IMG/VR virus record: IMGVR_UViG_3300046011_003658
Coordinates: 1 to 21,716 of that record
Direction: 5' to 3' (one strand)
DNA length: 21,716 nt
Origin: a virus
Position numbers and translations under genes: made by a program. The notes beneath the pieces are model-generated. The model had not been told where the DNA came from, searched no databases, and was given only the letters and a program-made list of their open reading frames with translations. This document shows, in pieces, positions 4,825 to 13,438 of the stretch (position 1 is the stretch's first letter; each line of letters starts with the position of its first letter).

Positions 4825-7800
4825 TTAGTCCTCGACTGTTACGCGCATTGGTGCGTCGGAGTTGCCGTTAACCGCGTCGCCGATGCGGCGGGTGTTTTGG
4901 TTGCCAATCGCGCCGATTTCTTGAAGGCGTTGAACTTCCGCGGTGAGCGATTCGACGAGCGATTCGAGTCGTGCGTTTTGCAAATTCAAGGTCGCCGTCA
5001 CGGGCGCGTCGAAAGATGTTGTCGTCGCTGGTGTTGCGGTGAGATTTGGCGACGCTGCGGGTGTTCGACCTTGGATTGCGGCGGCGAGGTTGTTTAATGC
5101 GGTTTGCACCGACAAAACGCTATTGTTCACGCCGTTAATCGCGTCGACTTGTTGCTTCGCAAGTGCTTCTTGCGCGTCGAGTGTTGCTAGTTGCTGGTTT
5201 GCGACCGCGAGCGCTTGTTCGGCGGCGTTTAGTTGCGGCACCGCGATTTCCTGCAATTGGCTTAACTTGCCCGCCATAACTAGCGCGGCGCGGTCGGCTT
5301 CGAATTGCGTCGTGTACTCTGTCGACGCGATGCCGTTGCGCACCGCTGCAATCGCGCTCGCGAGTTGGTTTTGTTCGGGTAGATAGCCCGTCGCTTTTGC
5401 GTTGGCGAGGGCGTTGTCTAAGAACGCATTGCCCGCAATCGCTTGCAAAGCTTTGGTGCTGTCGACCGAGTTGTAAATCGAATCGATTTGATCGCCCAAC
5501 ACCCCGAACACGCCTTTAATGCTGTTCACCGATTCTTGCGCGGCTTGCTTTATTACCGAAACGCGGGTGCGTTCTGTGTCAATCGCTTTTTGCACCGCGC
5601 CGAGCGCTTCTTGTGTTGCTTGCTTCGCGTCTTCGGCGGCTTGTTGCTGGTTGCGGATCGCGACGATTTGGTCGAAGATCGAACGATTCGATTCGTCGAG
5701 TGCGGCGCGTTGACGGGCAAGCGCTTGCACCGCCGAGTCGGTCAAGCCGTTAAGTTGGTCTTGGAGCCCCGCGCGTTCCTGTGCCACCTGGGCGGCTTTT
5801 TGCGCCGCTGCGGCTTCGGCTTGGCGTTGCGCGTTGATCGCTTGTATTTGATCGAAAATGCCTTGATTCGATGCGTCGAGCGCTTCACGTTGGCGGGTGA
5901 GGGCTTGCGCCGCGGTGTCGGTGAGCGCGTTAAGTTGCTCTTGCAATCCGGTGCGCTCTTGTGCGATTTGCGATGTGCGTTGCGCCGCCGCTTCCTCGGC
6001 TTGGCGCTGTGCGGTCAATGCCTGGATTTGGTCGAAAATGCCGCGGTTCGATTCGTCAAGTGCTGCGCGTTGGCGTTCTAGTGCTTGCGTCGACGAATCC
6101 GTCAAGCCGTTAAGTCTGTCTTGCAACCCCGTGCGTTCTTGCGCAACTTGGGCGGCTTTCTGCGCGGCGGCTTCCTCGGCTTGTTTCTGCGCACCGAGCG
6201 CTTGGATTTGGTCGAAAATGCCTTGATTCGACGCGTCCAGTGCTGCGCGTTGACGTGCGAGCGCGTCGACTGCGGTGTCGGTGAGTGCGTTAAGTTGATC
6301 TTGCAAAGCCGTGCGCTCTTGCGCGATTTGGGTCGCCTTTTGTGCCGCTTGTTGCGCTGCTGCGTCCTCGGCTTGTTTCTGTGCCGATAGCGCTTGGATT
6401 TGGTCGAATATCCCACGGTTAGAAGCGTCGAGCGCGTCGCGTTGACGTGCGAGCGCTTGCGCTGCGGTGTCAGTTAATCCGTTAAGTTGGTCTTGTAAGG
6501 TGCCGCGTTCTTGTGCCACCTGTGCCGCTTTTTGTGCTGCTGCTTCCTCGGCTTGGCGCTGTGCGCTTAGCGCTTGGATTTGGTCGAAGATACCGCGATT
6601 CGATGCGTCCAGTGCTTCACGTTGACGCGCAAGCGCTTCGGTCGCGGTGCCCGTCATGCCGTTAAGTTGGTCTTGTAAAGACAAACGTTCTTGCGCGACC
6701 TGGGCGGCTTTTTGCGTCGCGGCTTCCTCGGCTTGGCGCTGCGCGGTGAGCGCTTGCACTTGGTCGAATAGCCCTTGGTTAGAAGCGTCGAGCGCTGCGC
6801 GTTGGCGTTCTAGCGCTTGCGCTGCGGTGTCGGTCAGTCCGTTGATTCTGTCTTGCAACGCCGCCCGTTCCTGGGCGATTTGCGCCGCCCGTTGCGCGGC
6901 TTCCTCTTGCGCTTGTTTCTGCGCGGCGAGTGCTTGCTCTTGGGCTTGCTTTTGAGCCGATAGCGCTTGGATTTGGTCGAAAATCCCGCGGTTCGATGCG
7001 TCGAGCGCTTCGCGTTGACGGGCGAGCGCTTGCGCGGAATCACCTGTCAATGCGGCGAGTTGGTCTTGCAAATCGACGCGCTCTTGCGCCACCTGTGCCG
7101 CTCTTTGTGCCGCGGCTTCCTCGGCTTGGCGTTGCGCGCTTAGTGCTTGGATTTGATCGAAAATGCCTTGATTCGATGCGTCTAGGGCTTCGCGTTGACG
7201 TGCGAGCGCTTGGGTTGCGGTGTCGGTGAGTGCGTTAAGTTGGTCTTGCAATGCGCCGCGCTCTTGCGACACCTGGGCGGCGCGCTGTGCTGCGGCTTCC
7301 TCGGCGGCTTTCTGTGCCGATAGCGCTTGCACTTGGTCGAATATCCCGCGATTAGAAGCGTCGAGCGCTTCGCGTTGGCGCGATAACGCTTGCGCCGCGG
7401 TGTCGGTGAGCGCGTTAAGTTGGTCTTGAAGGGTGCCGCGTTCCTGGGCGATTTGCGCCGCCTTTTGTGTCGCGGCTTCCTCGGCTTGGCGTTGCGCGGT
7501 CAATGCCTGGATTTGGTCGAATATCGCGACGTTAGAAGCGTCGAGCGCTGCGCGTTGACGGTTCAGGGATTGCGCCGCGGTGTCGGTGATCGCGTTAAGT
7601 TGGTCTTGCAACGCGCCGCGTTCCTGGGCTACTTGCGCGGCTTTCTGCGTTGCGGCTTCCTGGGCTTGCTTTTGAGCCGATAGCGCTTGGATTTGGTCGA
7701 AAATACCTTGATTCGATGCGTCTAGGGCTTCGCGTTGACGTGCGAGCGCTTGCGCCGCGCTGTCGGTCAATGCGTTAAGTTGGTCTTGAAGTGCGATTCG

Positions 7801-10800
7801 CTCTTGGGCGATTTGGGTCGCCTTTTGCGTTGCCGCCGCGGCTTGTTGCGCTGCCGCTTCCTCGGCTTGTTTCTGCGCGACGAGGGCTTGCACTTGGTCG
7901 AAGATACCGCGGTTCGATGCGTCCAGGGCTTCGCGTTGGCGGTTCAGGGCTTGCGCTGCGGTGTCGGTGAGCGCGTTAAGTTGGTCTTGTAAGCTCGCGC
8001 GCTCTTGTGCCACCTGGGCGGATTTCTGCGCCGCTGCTTCCTCGGCTTGTTTCTGCGCACCGAGCGCTTGAATTTGGTCGAAAATCCCGCGGTTCGATTC
8101 GTCCAGGGCTTCGCGTTGGCGGTTCAGAGCTTGCGCTGCGGTGTCGGTCAATGTGTTTAGTTGCGCTTGGAGTGCTGCGCGTTCTTGTGACACCTGGGCA
8201 ATACGTTGCGCCGCGGCTTCCTCGGCGGCTTTTTGTGCCGATAGCGCTTGGATTTGGTCGAACAATGCCACGTTAGAAGCGTCGAGCGCCGCGCGTTGAC
8301 GTTCGAGTGATTGCGCGGCGGTGTCGGTGAGTGCGTTAAGTTGCTCTTGCAAGCCCGAACGTTGTTGCGCCACCTGGGCGGATTTTTGCGCCGCTGCTTC
8401 CTCGGCTTGTTTCTGTGCGCCGAGCGCTTGGATTTGGTCGAAGATACCGCGATTCGATTCGTCTAGCGCTTCGCGTTGGCGGTTTAGGGCTTGCGCGGCG
8501 GTGTCGGTCAATCCGTTAAGTTGGTCTTGCAATCCGGTGCGCTCTTGCGCGATTTGTGCCGCCCGTTGCGCTGCGGCTTCCTCGGCGGCTTTCTGCGCGG
8601 TCAATGCCTGGATTTGGTCGAAAATCGCGACGTTCGTTTGTTCGAGCGCGAAGCGTTGCGCTTGCAATCGCTGTTCGCTCGTCATCGTCAATTCGTTTAG
8701 TTGCGATGTCAAAGCCAAACGCTCGTCGCTCGCCGCTTTTTGAATTGCCGCGATTTGTTGTTCGGCGTCTTGCTTTTCTTTTAGTGCTTGGATTTGGTCG
8801 AAAATCCCGCGGTTCGATTCGTCAAGCGCTGCGCGTTGACGTTCGAGGGATTGCGCGGCGGTTTCGGTAAGCGCGTTAAATTGATCTTGCAAAGCCGTGC
8901 GCTCTTGCGCCACCTGTGCCGCTCTTTGCGCTGCCGCTTCCTCGGCTTGGCGTTGCATGGTGAGCGCTTGGATTTGGTCGAAAATGCCGCGATTCGATGC
9001 GTCCAGGGCTTCGCGTTGACGTGCAAGCGCTTGCGCACCTGTGTCGGTTAATGCGTTTAATTGTTCTTCGAGGTTTGCGCGTTCGCGAGCGACGTCCGCC
9101 GCTTGCTTGATCGTTGTTCCTGTTTCGACGAGAACACCGTTTAGGCTCGCGGTGTAGTCTGTCACCGCTTTAAATTGCGGCGCGATTGCGATAAGTTCCG
9201 CATACATTTTCGCACCGGACTCGGTCGACAAATCGAGCGATTGCACCAAGTTTTTAAACTCGGGCACGGTGTCGACGGTGGATTTGCCAAGTCGTGCCAT
9301 TGTTTCGGCGACGATGTCGACGGCGGGCTTCATCTTCTCGGCTTCCGACAAGAAGTTTTCAGCGAAGAACGACGCGCCCGATAAGAACTTATCAAAGCCG
9401 CCCGACAATTCGATTAAGCGTTGTGCATCACCCGCACCGACGACGCTAGTCGATAGTTTTTCGAGACCGATTGCGGAAATTGTCTGATTAACCCCGACAA
9501 GCCCCGTCGCTAGGCGAGCCATTGCCGCCGCCGATGTCTCGCCTTCTTTTCGTAGCGATGCGATATTCGGGATTAAATCCGCCGCGATTAAATCGGCAAT
9601 TCCCCCAAACACCCCCGCGAGGGCTTTCTCGGTTTCTTCTTGCGTTTTGCCGAGTGTTAAATTTATCGAGTCGTTACGCTTTGCGATTTCGTCCGCGTTC
9701 AATCCGAGGGATTTTGCGAAGTCCGCGGCGGCGGTTTTAACCGCGTCGTAGCTGCCGTTTAATAGCTTGAGAAGTTCCTTATCGCTGGTTAAGCTTGCGG
9801 TGTCGGTGTACGACTTGCCGTCGCGGGTCGTTGCGACGGAGTCTTTCAAGCCGTACGACCACACGTCGGAGCGGTCGGAGCGGAACAAACCGCCCTGCTG
9901 CGTCCACGGTTGATTGCGCATTAGGTTGTCGGTGCCGAGGGTGCCCGTTACGGTTTGCCCGCCGAACTCTTTTTCTTTCATGCCGAAAAGCCGCGGGGCG
10001 ATACCGAAGATCGCCGCGCCAGCGTCCGCCGACACCCCGTTAAGCCGATACTCGCCGTTGATCGCCTTCATACCCTGGAAAGCCGCAATCGCCGCGGCAA
10101 CGTAGGGCATTGCGCCCGCAATCGACGCACCTGTCGAACCCGCGCCCGTGAGTGCCACGGTGCCCGAAGATGCCGTGCCTAACGTGCTGCCCGTCAGCGC
10201 CGCCGCTTCCGCGGTTAATGCGCTCGCTGTCGTTGCGGAACTTAGACCGAGCGATTGCCCGAGCGAACTCATTGCAAACGACGTAAAAGTGCCCGACGAT
10301 GCCGCGCCCGCCGCCGCGAAACCTTCCCATAACGACTTGCCCGTCGAGATTGCGTTAAATGCTTGCCCTAGCGGGTTCGTCGCCGCGCTCGCGTTGCCCG
10401 CGATGCCACCAATAACGCCAGTCAAAACACCTTGAATTGCAAGTTTTAAAACGGTCGTTTTGAATAGATTTTTGATGCCGCCCCAAAAGCTTTCGAAAAA
10501 GCCTTTGCCCGCTTCGAAACCGCGATAAAGCGAGTCGCTTAAGCCGTTGTAAATATCGGTATAAAAATTAGTCCAGGTCTCTTGTTGCGCTTTGATGCCC
10601 GCGAGGTTCTTTGCGTCCGCGGCGATTTGTTCCGCTTTTAGCTTCGCTTCATTTGCACCCGCGCTAGAGATTTTGTTCAATGCGCGTTCGTTTTCGATTG
10701 CTGCGAGTTGCTTTTGCAATTCGAGTTCGATTTTGTATTGCGCAAGCGCCGTCGCGCGTTCGGTCGACGACTGCCCAAGCAAAGACAATTCGAGCTTTGC

Positions 10801-12570
10801 AAGTTCCGCGCTTTCCTGGTATCCACGCGCCCAATCGTCGAGCGACGATTTCAAGCGGTTTTCGGCTTGTAATTGGTCGGTAAAGCCCGTAATTATGTCT
10901 TTTGTGTTTTTCTTCACCGCGTCGGCGTAAGCCGTGTGTGATTTGGTGAGTTCTTCGTTTATCCGCTTTTCAGCGTCACCCATGGCTTTATATTCGGCTT
11001 TGCGAACTTGCCAGGCGAGCGATTGATCCTCGGCGGCTTTCAGTGCCTTTTCCACGCCGCTCTTGCGAATGATCGCGATTTGTTCTTCGATTTCTTTTTC
11101 GCCCACCCCCGCGGCGATACCCGCGGCGCGCACCTTGGCGATTTCGCGACGGAGTTTTTCCTCTTTGCTTAAGTTCTTTTCGACCACCCCGCCCCACTCG
11201 ATACCCGCTTGAACTTGCTTGTTCGCGGCTTCCTGGGCTTTCGCTTCCTCTTTTCTCGCGTCGACTTTCGAGCGCAAAATGCGGATCATTCGCTCGTTTT
11301 GGTCGAGCTCGACTTGATAACGGGCGGAGAGGGTCGTGTCGCCGTTCGCTTCCGCGTCTTTCTTAAGCTTCTCGAATTGCTCGCGTTGCTTGAATAGCTT
11401 TGCGATTTTTTGGTCGGCGGTCGGATCGTCGAAAACTCGCTTTGCTGCGTCGAGCGCGTCCGATGTCGCTGTTTTGATGCGAATCCATCCGCGTTCCCAA
11501 TCGGTGAGCGTTTCGCTTACTTTGCCCGCTTGGTTCACCAACGCGTTCGCGTAAGTCTCTTGCGCCAGGCGAGCGGCGTCCGCCTTCTTGCCTTGGTCTT
11601 CTAGTGCTTTGATTTGCTCGTAAATTTCGAGCGTTAAGAATCGATATTTTTCGTTGAGCGCTTCGATTGATTTTGTCGGGCTTTTGCCTAAGTCTGAAAA
11701 CGCCTTGACGGTGTCCTCGACCGCGAGCCCGAGAAGTTGTTGCCCTTTGATCGCTGCCCGCGCTGCATCGTCTAACACCGACATGGAGACCTTGCCCGAC
11801 GATACCAAGCCGTTTAACGCTTCCGCGGCGAGTGATTGCGAGCCGATGCCCACGTCGCTAATTCGCTGCGCGGCGGTCATAAGTTGGTCGGTTGTCGTGC
11901 CCGCTGCGTTGCCGCTTAAGATAATCGACTTCGCGAATGCTTGCGATTGTTCGTTCGATTGCGAATAGGCGTACCCAAGCGCGGCGACTGCTGCACCCGC
12001 CGCGGTAATCGGGTTGATTAAGCCGACGAGATAAGAACCCATTGCGCGGGCGGCGTTGCCTGCCCCGCCGAACATATCTTTTAACTGTCCGCCTTGTTGC
12101 AAAAATACAGTGAGGGGTTTTTGCCCGCCCTGAATGCTCGTCACAATGTCGGTAAATTGCGCGGGAACGTTGCGCATCGCGGCGGCGGTTTGTGCTGCTG
12201 ATATGCCGACGCTTTTTTGCGCACCTTCGACGGCTTTCAATTGTTCCAAGTACGGGCGGAGTACGTCGGCATTGATGCCGCGCTGTTGTGCCAATACTTC
12301 GAAATATTTTGCGCTCGACTTCGAACCCGATTCCATCGCCGCCGTCGTGCGTTGAATGGAGCCGATCATGTTGTTTGTTGCGCGGTCGATCTTCGTCGCC
12401 GCTGCGGCGCCCGCTTCGCCGACGTTGCCGAGGCTGTCGGCGGTTTCTTTATTCGCTCTTTTGGCTACTTGCGATAAGTTGTCGATTGTTCGCGCTATAG
12501 GTGCGACGCCTTCTTGCACCTTCGAGCCGTCGAGACCAACCTCAATCGTTGCGCTTAACTTATCGGACAT
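4825..12570 (-). CDS. tail length tape measure protein (lambda gpH type, 2581 aa)
   Basis: It spans the tail lumen during assembly and sets tail length. Residues 1-330 match the lambda-type N-terminal tape-measure domain (RNVPAQFTDIVTSIQGGQKP at 133-152, then QGGQLKDMFGG). A hydrophobic helix sits near 183-203. Helical segments run through 310-660. Residues about 669-725 look like the lambda gpH C-terminal domain (YNGLSDSLYRGFEAGKGFFE, then a hydrophobic stretch). A Gly/Ala/Ser-rich hydrophobic area (730-835) and a helical block (840-1162) follow. Residues 1163-2332 are 19 tandem units of about 60 residues (see repeat entry), and 2333-2581 a helical C-terminus ending in PMRVTVED. Lambda gpH has 853 residues, so this protein is about three times as long, and the repeats alone exceed all of gpH. 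Start: ATG with AAGG a few bases upstream, just after a terminator-like hairpin. Confidence 0.96.
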   Translation of the reverse strand: MSDKLSATIEVGLDGSKVQEGVAPIARTIDNLSQVAKRANKETADSLGNVGEAGAAAATKIDRATNNMIGSIQRTTAAMESGSKSSAKYFEVLAQQRGINADVLRPYLEQLKAVEGAQKSVGISAAQTAAAMRNVPAQFTDIVTSIQGGQKPLTVFLQQGGQLKDMFGGAGNAARAMGSYLVGLINPITAAGAAVAALGYAYSQSNEQSQAFAKSIILSGNAAGTTTDQLMTAAQRISDVGIGSQSLAAEALNGLVSSGKVSMSVLDDAARAAIKGQQLLGLAVEDTVKAFSDLGKSPTKSIEALNEKYRFLTLEIYEQIKALEDQGKKADAARLAQETYANALVNQAGKVSETLTDWERGWIRIKTATSDALDAAKRVFDDPTADQKIAKLFKQREQFEKLKKDAEANGDTTLSARYQVELDQNERMIRILRSKVDARKEEAKAQEAANKQVQAGIEWGGVVEKNLSKEEKLRREIAKVRAAGIAAGVGEKEIEEQIAIIRKSGVEKALKAAEDQSLAWQVRKAEYKAMGDAEKRINEELTKSHTAYADAVKKNTKDIITGFTDQLQAENRLKSSLDDWARGYQESAELAKLELSLLGQSSTERATALAQYKIELELQKQLAAIENERALNKISSAGANEAKLKAEQIAADAKNLAGIKAQQETWTNFYTDIYNGLSDSLYRGFEAGKGFFESFWGGIKNLFKTTVLKLAIQGVLTGVIGGIAGNASAATNPLGQAFNAISTGKSLWEGFAAAGAASSGTFTSFAMSSLGQSLGLSSATTASALTAEAAALTGSTLGTASSGTVALTGAGSTGASIAGAMPYVAAAIAAFQGMKAINGEYRLNGVSADAGAAIFGIAPRLFGMKEKEFGGQTVTGTLGTDNLMRNQPWTQQGGLFRSDRSDVWSYGLKDSVATTRDGKSYTDTASLTSDKELLKLLNGSYDAVKTAAADFAKSLGLNADEIAKRNDSINLTLGKTQEETEKALAGVFGGIADLIAADLIPNIASLRKEGETSAAAMARLATGLVGVNQTISAIGLEKLSTSVVGAGDAQRLIELSGGFDKFLSGASFFAENFLSEAEKMKPAVDIVAETMARLGKSTVDTVPEFKNLVQSLDLSTESGAKMYAELIAIAPQFKAVTDYTASLNGVLVETGTTIKQAADVARERANLEEQLNALTDTGAQALARQREALDASNRGIFDQIQALTMQRQAEEAAAQRAAQVAQERTALQDQFNALTETAAQSLERQRAALDESNRGIFDQIQALKEKQDAEQQIAAIQKAASDERLALTSQLNELTMTSEQRLQAQRFALEQTNVAIFDQIQALTAQKAAEEAAAQRAAQIAQERTGLQDQLNGLTDTAAQALNRQREALDESNRGIFDQIQALGAQKQAEEAAAQKSAQVAQQRSGLQEQLNALTDTAAQSLERQRAALDASNVALFDQIQALSAQKAAEEAAAQRIAQVSQERAALQAQLNTLTDTAAQALNRQREALDESNRGIFDQIQALGAQKQAEEAAAQKSAQVAQERASLQDQLNALTDTAAQALNRQREALDASNRGIFDQVQALVAQKQAEEAAAQQAAAATQKATQIAQERIALQDQLNALTDSAAQALARQREALDASNQGIFDQIQALSAQKQAQEAATQKAAQVAQERGALQDQLNAITDTAAQSLNRQRAALDASNVAIFDQIQALTAQRQAEEAATQKAAQIAQERGTLQDQLNALTDTAAQALSRQREALDASNRGIFDQVQALSAQKAAEEAAAQRAAQVSQERGALQDQLNALTDTATQALARQREALDASNQGIFDQIQALSAQRQAEEAAAQRAAQVAQERVDLQDQLAALTGDSAQALARQREALDASNRGIFDQIQALSAQKQAQEQALAAQKQAQEEAAQRAAQIAQERAALQDRINGLTDTAAQALERQRAALDASNQGLFDQVQALTAQRQAEEAATQKAAQVAQERLSLQDQLNGMTGTATEALARQREALDASNRGIFDQIQALSAQRQAEEAAAQKAAQVAQERGTLQDQLNGLTDTAAQALARQRDALDASNRGIFDQIQALSAQKQAEDAAAQQAAQKATQIAQERTALQDQLNALTDTAVDALARQRAALDASNQGIFDQIQALGAQKQAEEAAAQKAAQVAQERTGLQDRLNGLTDSSTQALERQRAALDESNRGIFDQIQALTAQRQAEEAAAQRTSQIAQERTGLQEQLNALTDTAAQALTRQREALDASNQGIFDQIQAINAQRQAEAAAAQKAAQVAQERAGLQDQLNGLTDSAVQALARQRAALDESNRSIFDQIVAIRNQQQAAEDAKQATQEALGAVQKAIDTERTRVSVIKQAAQESVNSIKGVFGVLGDQIDSIYNSVDSTKALQAIAGNAFLDNALANAKATGYLPEQNQLASAIAAVRNGIASTEYTTQFEADRAALVMAGKLSQLQEIAVPQLNAAEQALAVANQQLATLDAQEALAKQQVDAINGVNNSVLSVQTALNNLAAAIQGRTPAASPNLTATPATTTSFDAPVTATLNLQNARLESLVESLTAEVQRLQEIGAIGNQNTRRIGDAVNGNSDAPMRVTVED
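5575..9084 (-). repeat. 19 tandem ~60-residue repeats in the tape measure
   Basis: The 3510 bases encode 1170 residues (tape-measure residues 1163-2332) in 19 units. The consensus runs ERxxLQDQLNALTDTAAQAL, then xRQREALDASNRGIFDQIQAL, then xAQKQAEEAAAQKAAQVAQ. Fifteen units are exactly 60 residues. Unit 7 (8004-7804) has 67, unit 12 (7083-6871) 71, unit 15 (6510-6319) 64, and the last, unit 19 (5778-5575), 68. FDQ is present in all 19. Units 2, 3 and 19 are the most divergent. Related LDxSNRxxxDQI-type segments are known in other lambda-type tape measures; 19 in a row is far more than I recall. The DNA repeats are imperfect, with many silent differences. Confidence 0.95.
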
Positions 12571-12584
12571 GGTTAACCTTGAAT

Positions 12585-12613
12585 AAAGAAAAAGCCCGCT
12601 AGTCGGCGGGCTT
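12585..12613 (-). terminator. terminator-like hairpin before the tape measure gene
   Basis: AAGCCCGC (12592-12599) pairs with GCGGGCTT (12606-12613) over a six-base loop. On the minus strand a U-tract follows (12593-12589, then U-rich). The stop codon of the upstream frameshift product (12599-12601) lies in the stem-loop, and the tape measure ATG is about 20 bases after the stem. It should lower or gate transcription into the very long tape measure gene. Confidence 0.75.
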
Positions 12614-12916
12614 ATTTAAAAAATGAAGTGCTGCGCGTTCTAGTGTCGAAACATCGCTTTCGAGTTCGTTGCGCTCGTCCGCGTCTAGCTTCATGCGGTC
12701 GAGCCTTGCGAATAACACGTTGTAATCGAGTCCGATGTAACCTTGAAACGCTGTCCGCCATTGGGTAGAGAGCGAACAAAAAACCGAAAACGCTGTTTCG
12801 TTGTCGGGAAAAACTTCTAAAATCTCACTCGCGAAATCTTCACGCGTTAACCCCGCTTCGGCGAGTTCTGCGTCGGTGGGGTCTTTCGTGTAGAACTTTT
12901 CCGCGAGTGCTTCTAG
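12599..12916 (-). CDS. tail assembly chaperone, T-like extension made by -1 frameshift
   Basis: This frame is -1 relative to the upstream chaperone gene and is entered at the slippery heptamer 12922-12916. It adds 105 residues (LEALAEKFYTKDPTD onward, ending ALHFLNKPAD), giving a fusion of about 244 residues. The segment with PDNETAFSVFCSLSTQWR followed by GLDYNVLFARLD resembles the DUF1799 family, found at this place in other siphophages. By analogy with lambda gpGT, the minor fusion product would recruit the tail tube protein to the tape measure while the short form coats the tape measure. I see no ATG near the start of this segment, which argues against independent translation. An upstream ATG at 13039 exists in the same frame, but its product would read through the wrong frame of the first chaperone gene. 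Confidence 0.8.
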   Translation of the reverse strand, partial: LEALAEKFYTKDPTDAELAEAGLTREDFASEILEVFPDNETAFSVFCSLSTQWRTAFQGYIGLDYNVLFARLDRMKLDADERNELESDVSTLERAALHFLNKPAD

Positions 12917-13332
12917 TTTTTTATGCGTTCCTCGGCGACCGCGTTCGCGTAGGTGCTTGAAATTGCTTTCAGCGAGCCTGGGAACTCGTTTTCCAAACGC
13001 ATTAAGTTTTCTTTGCTTAAGTCGTCTTCGATGTCCCAACCCTTCGCGATTTTCAAAACGTGCTCGGCGCTGTTCTTGCCTGATTTCTCGTAGAGTTCAG
13101 ACCAAAACGAATCAGACATCGATTCGATAGAACTGTTATCGTCGCCGCGGCTTGCTTCGAAATCGGCTTTCGCGCGCTTGATGCCTTCGTCGGCGAGTTC
13201 TGCAAACTCTTTTTTGGTGCGGTATTGGTAAGTCACTTCGAGGTCGAGGGCTTTGTCGTCGACCGTGTGCAAAGTGATTGTGCGTTTGAAGTCTTTCGGT
13301 TGTGCGCCGAATTTAAATTTTTGATTTGCCAT
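12913..13332 (-). CDS. tail assembly chaperone, G-like short form
   Basis: This 139-residue protein starts MANQKFKFGAQPKDFKRTIT. It lies between the tail tube and tape measure genes, the fixed place of lambda gene G and its analogues. The product has a beta-rich N-terminal half (ITLHTVDDKALDLEVTYQYR) and a charged helical C-terminal half ending AEERIKN. I chose ATG 13332 rather than the upstream GTG at 13401, because the extra 23 residues overlap the hairpin at 13373-13406 and look non-coding. The stop TAG (12915-12913) comes directly after the slippery heptamer, so most ribosomes end here and a minority shift into the T-like frame. A terminator-like hairpin lies about 40 bases upstream of the start. 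Confidence 0.85.
   Translation of the reverse strand: MANQKFKFGAQPKDFKRTITLHTVDDKALDLEVTYQYRTKKEFAELADEGIKRAKADFEASRGDDNSSIESMSDSFWSELYEKSGKNSAEHVLKIAKGWDIEDDLSKENLMRLENEFPGSLKAISSTYANAVAEERIKN
12916..12922 (-). promoter_or_regulatory. -1 ribosomal frameshift slippery heptamer A AAA AAC
   Basis: On the minus strand the 0-frame codons are ATA AAA AAC TAG. The heptamer A AAA AAC fits X XXY YYZ and is followed at once by the 0-frame stop, where a pausing ribosome could slip. After slipping, the next codon is CTA (Leu), which opens the 105-residue T-like frame. I did not find an obvious strong stimulatory stem just downstream. Confidence 0.85.
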
Positions 13333-13357
13333 GGTATTTATCTTTCGCGAGATAGTT

Positions 13358-13406
13358 AAAAAAGCCTGTGCCCGTCGGTGCTTCCCGCGAAAGGAAGACA
13401 CCGACG
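13358..13406 (-). terminator. hairpin between tail tube and chaperone genes
   Basis: CGTCGGTG (13373-13380) plus CTTCC (13381-13385) pairs with GGAAG (13393-13397) and CACCGACG (13399-13406), with a single-base bulge. This gives a 13-bp stem. A U6 run follows on the minus strand (13363-13358), but nine bases separate it from the stem. So it may be a weak terminator or a 3'-end-protecting hairpin rather than a standard terminator. Confidence 0.6.
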
Positions 13407-13438
13407 AGTCAGTGCCAGGGTTGAGCGCTTAGCTCGGA

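Noticed and set aside
4897-9051. Many plus-strand open frames opposite the tape measure, some over 200 codons
   Set aside because: They mirror the repetitive, GC-biased tape-measure codons, recur with the 180-base period and have Cys/Arg/Ser-rich products without motifs. They are shadows.
5575-9084. Regular ~180-base repeats as a CRISPR or other non-coding array
   Set aside because: The repeats are in frame inside one long protein, diverge mostly at silent sites, and have no repeat-spacer pattern.
12599-13039. Independent 146-aa gene starting at ATG 13039
   Set aside because: Its first 41 residues are the wrong-frame reading of the chaperone gene (Arg/Lys-rich). The slippery heptamer at the overlap explains the frame better.
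13333-13401. 23-residue N-terminal extension of the G-like chaperone from GTG 13401
   Set aside because: It runs through a strong hairpin and has no ribosome site. ATG 13332 gives a typical phage protein start.
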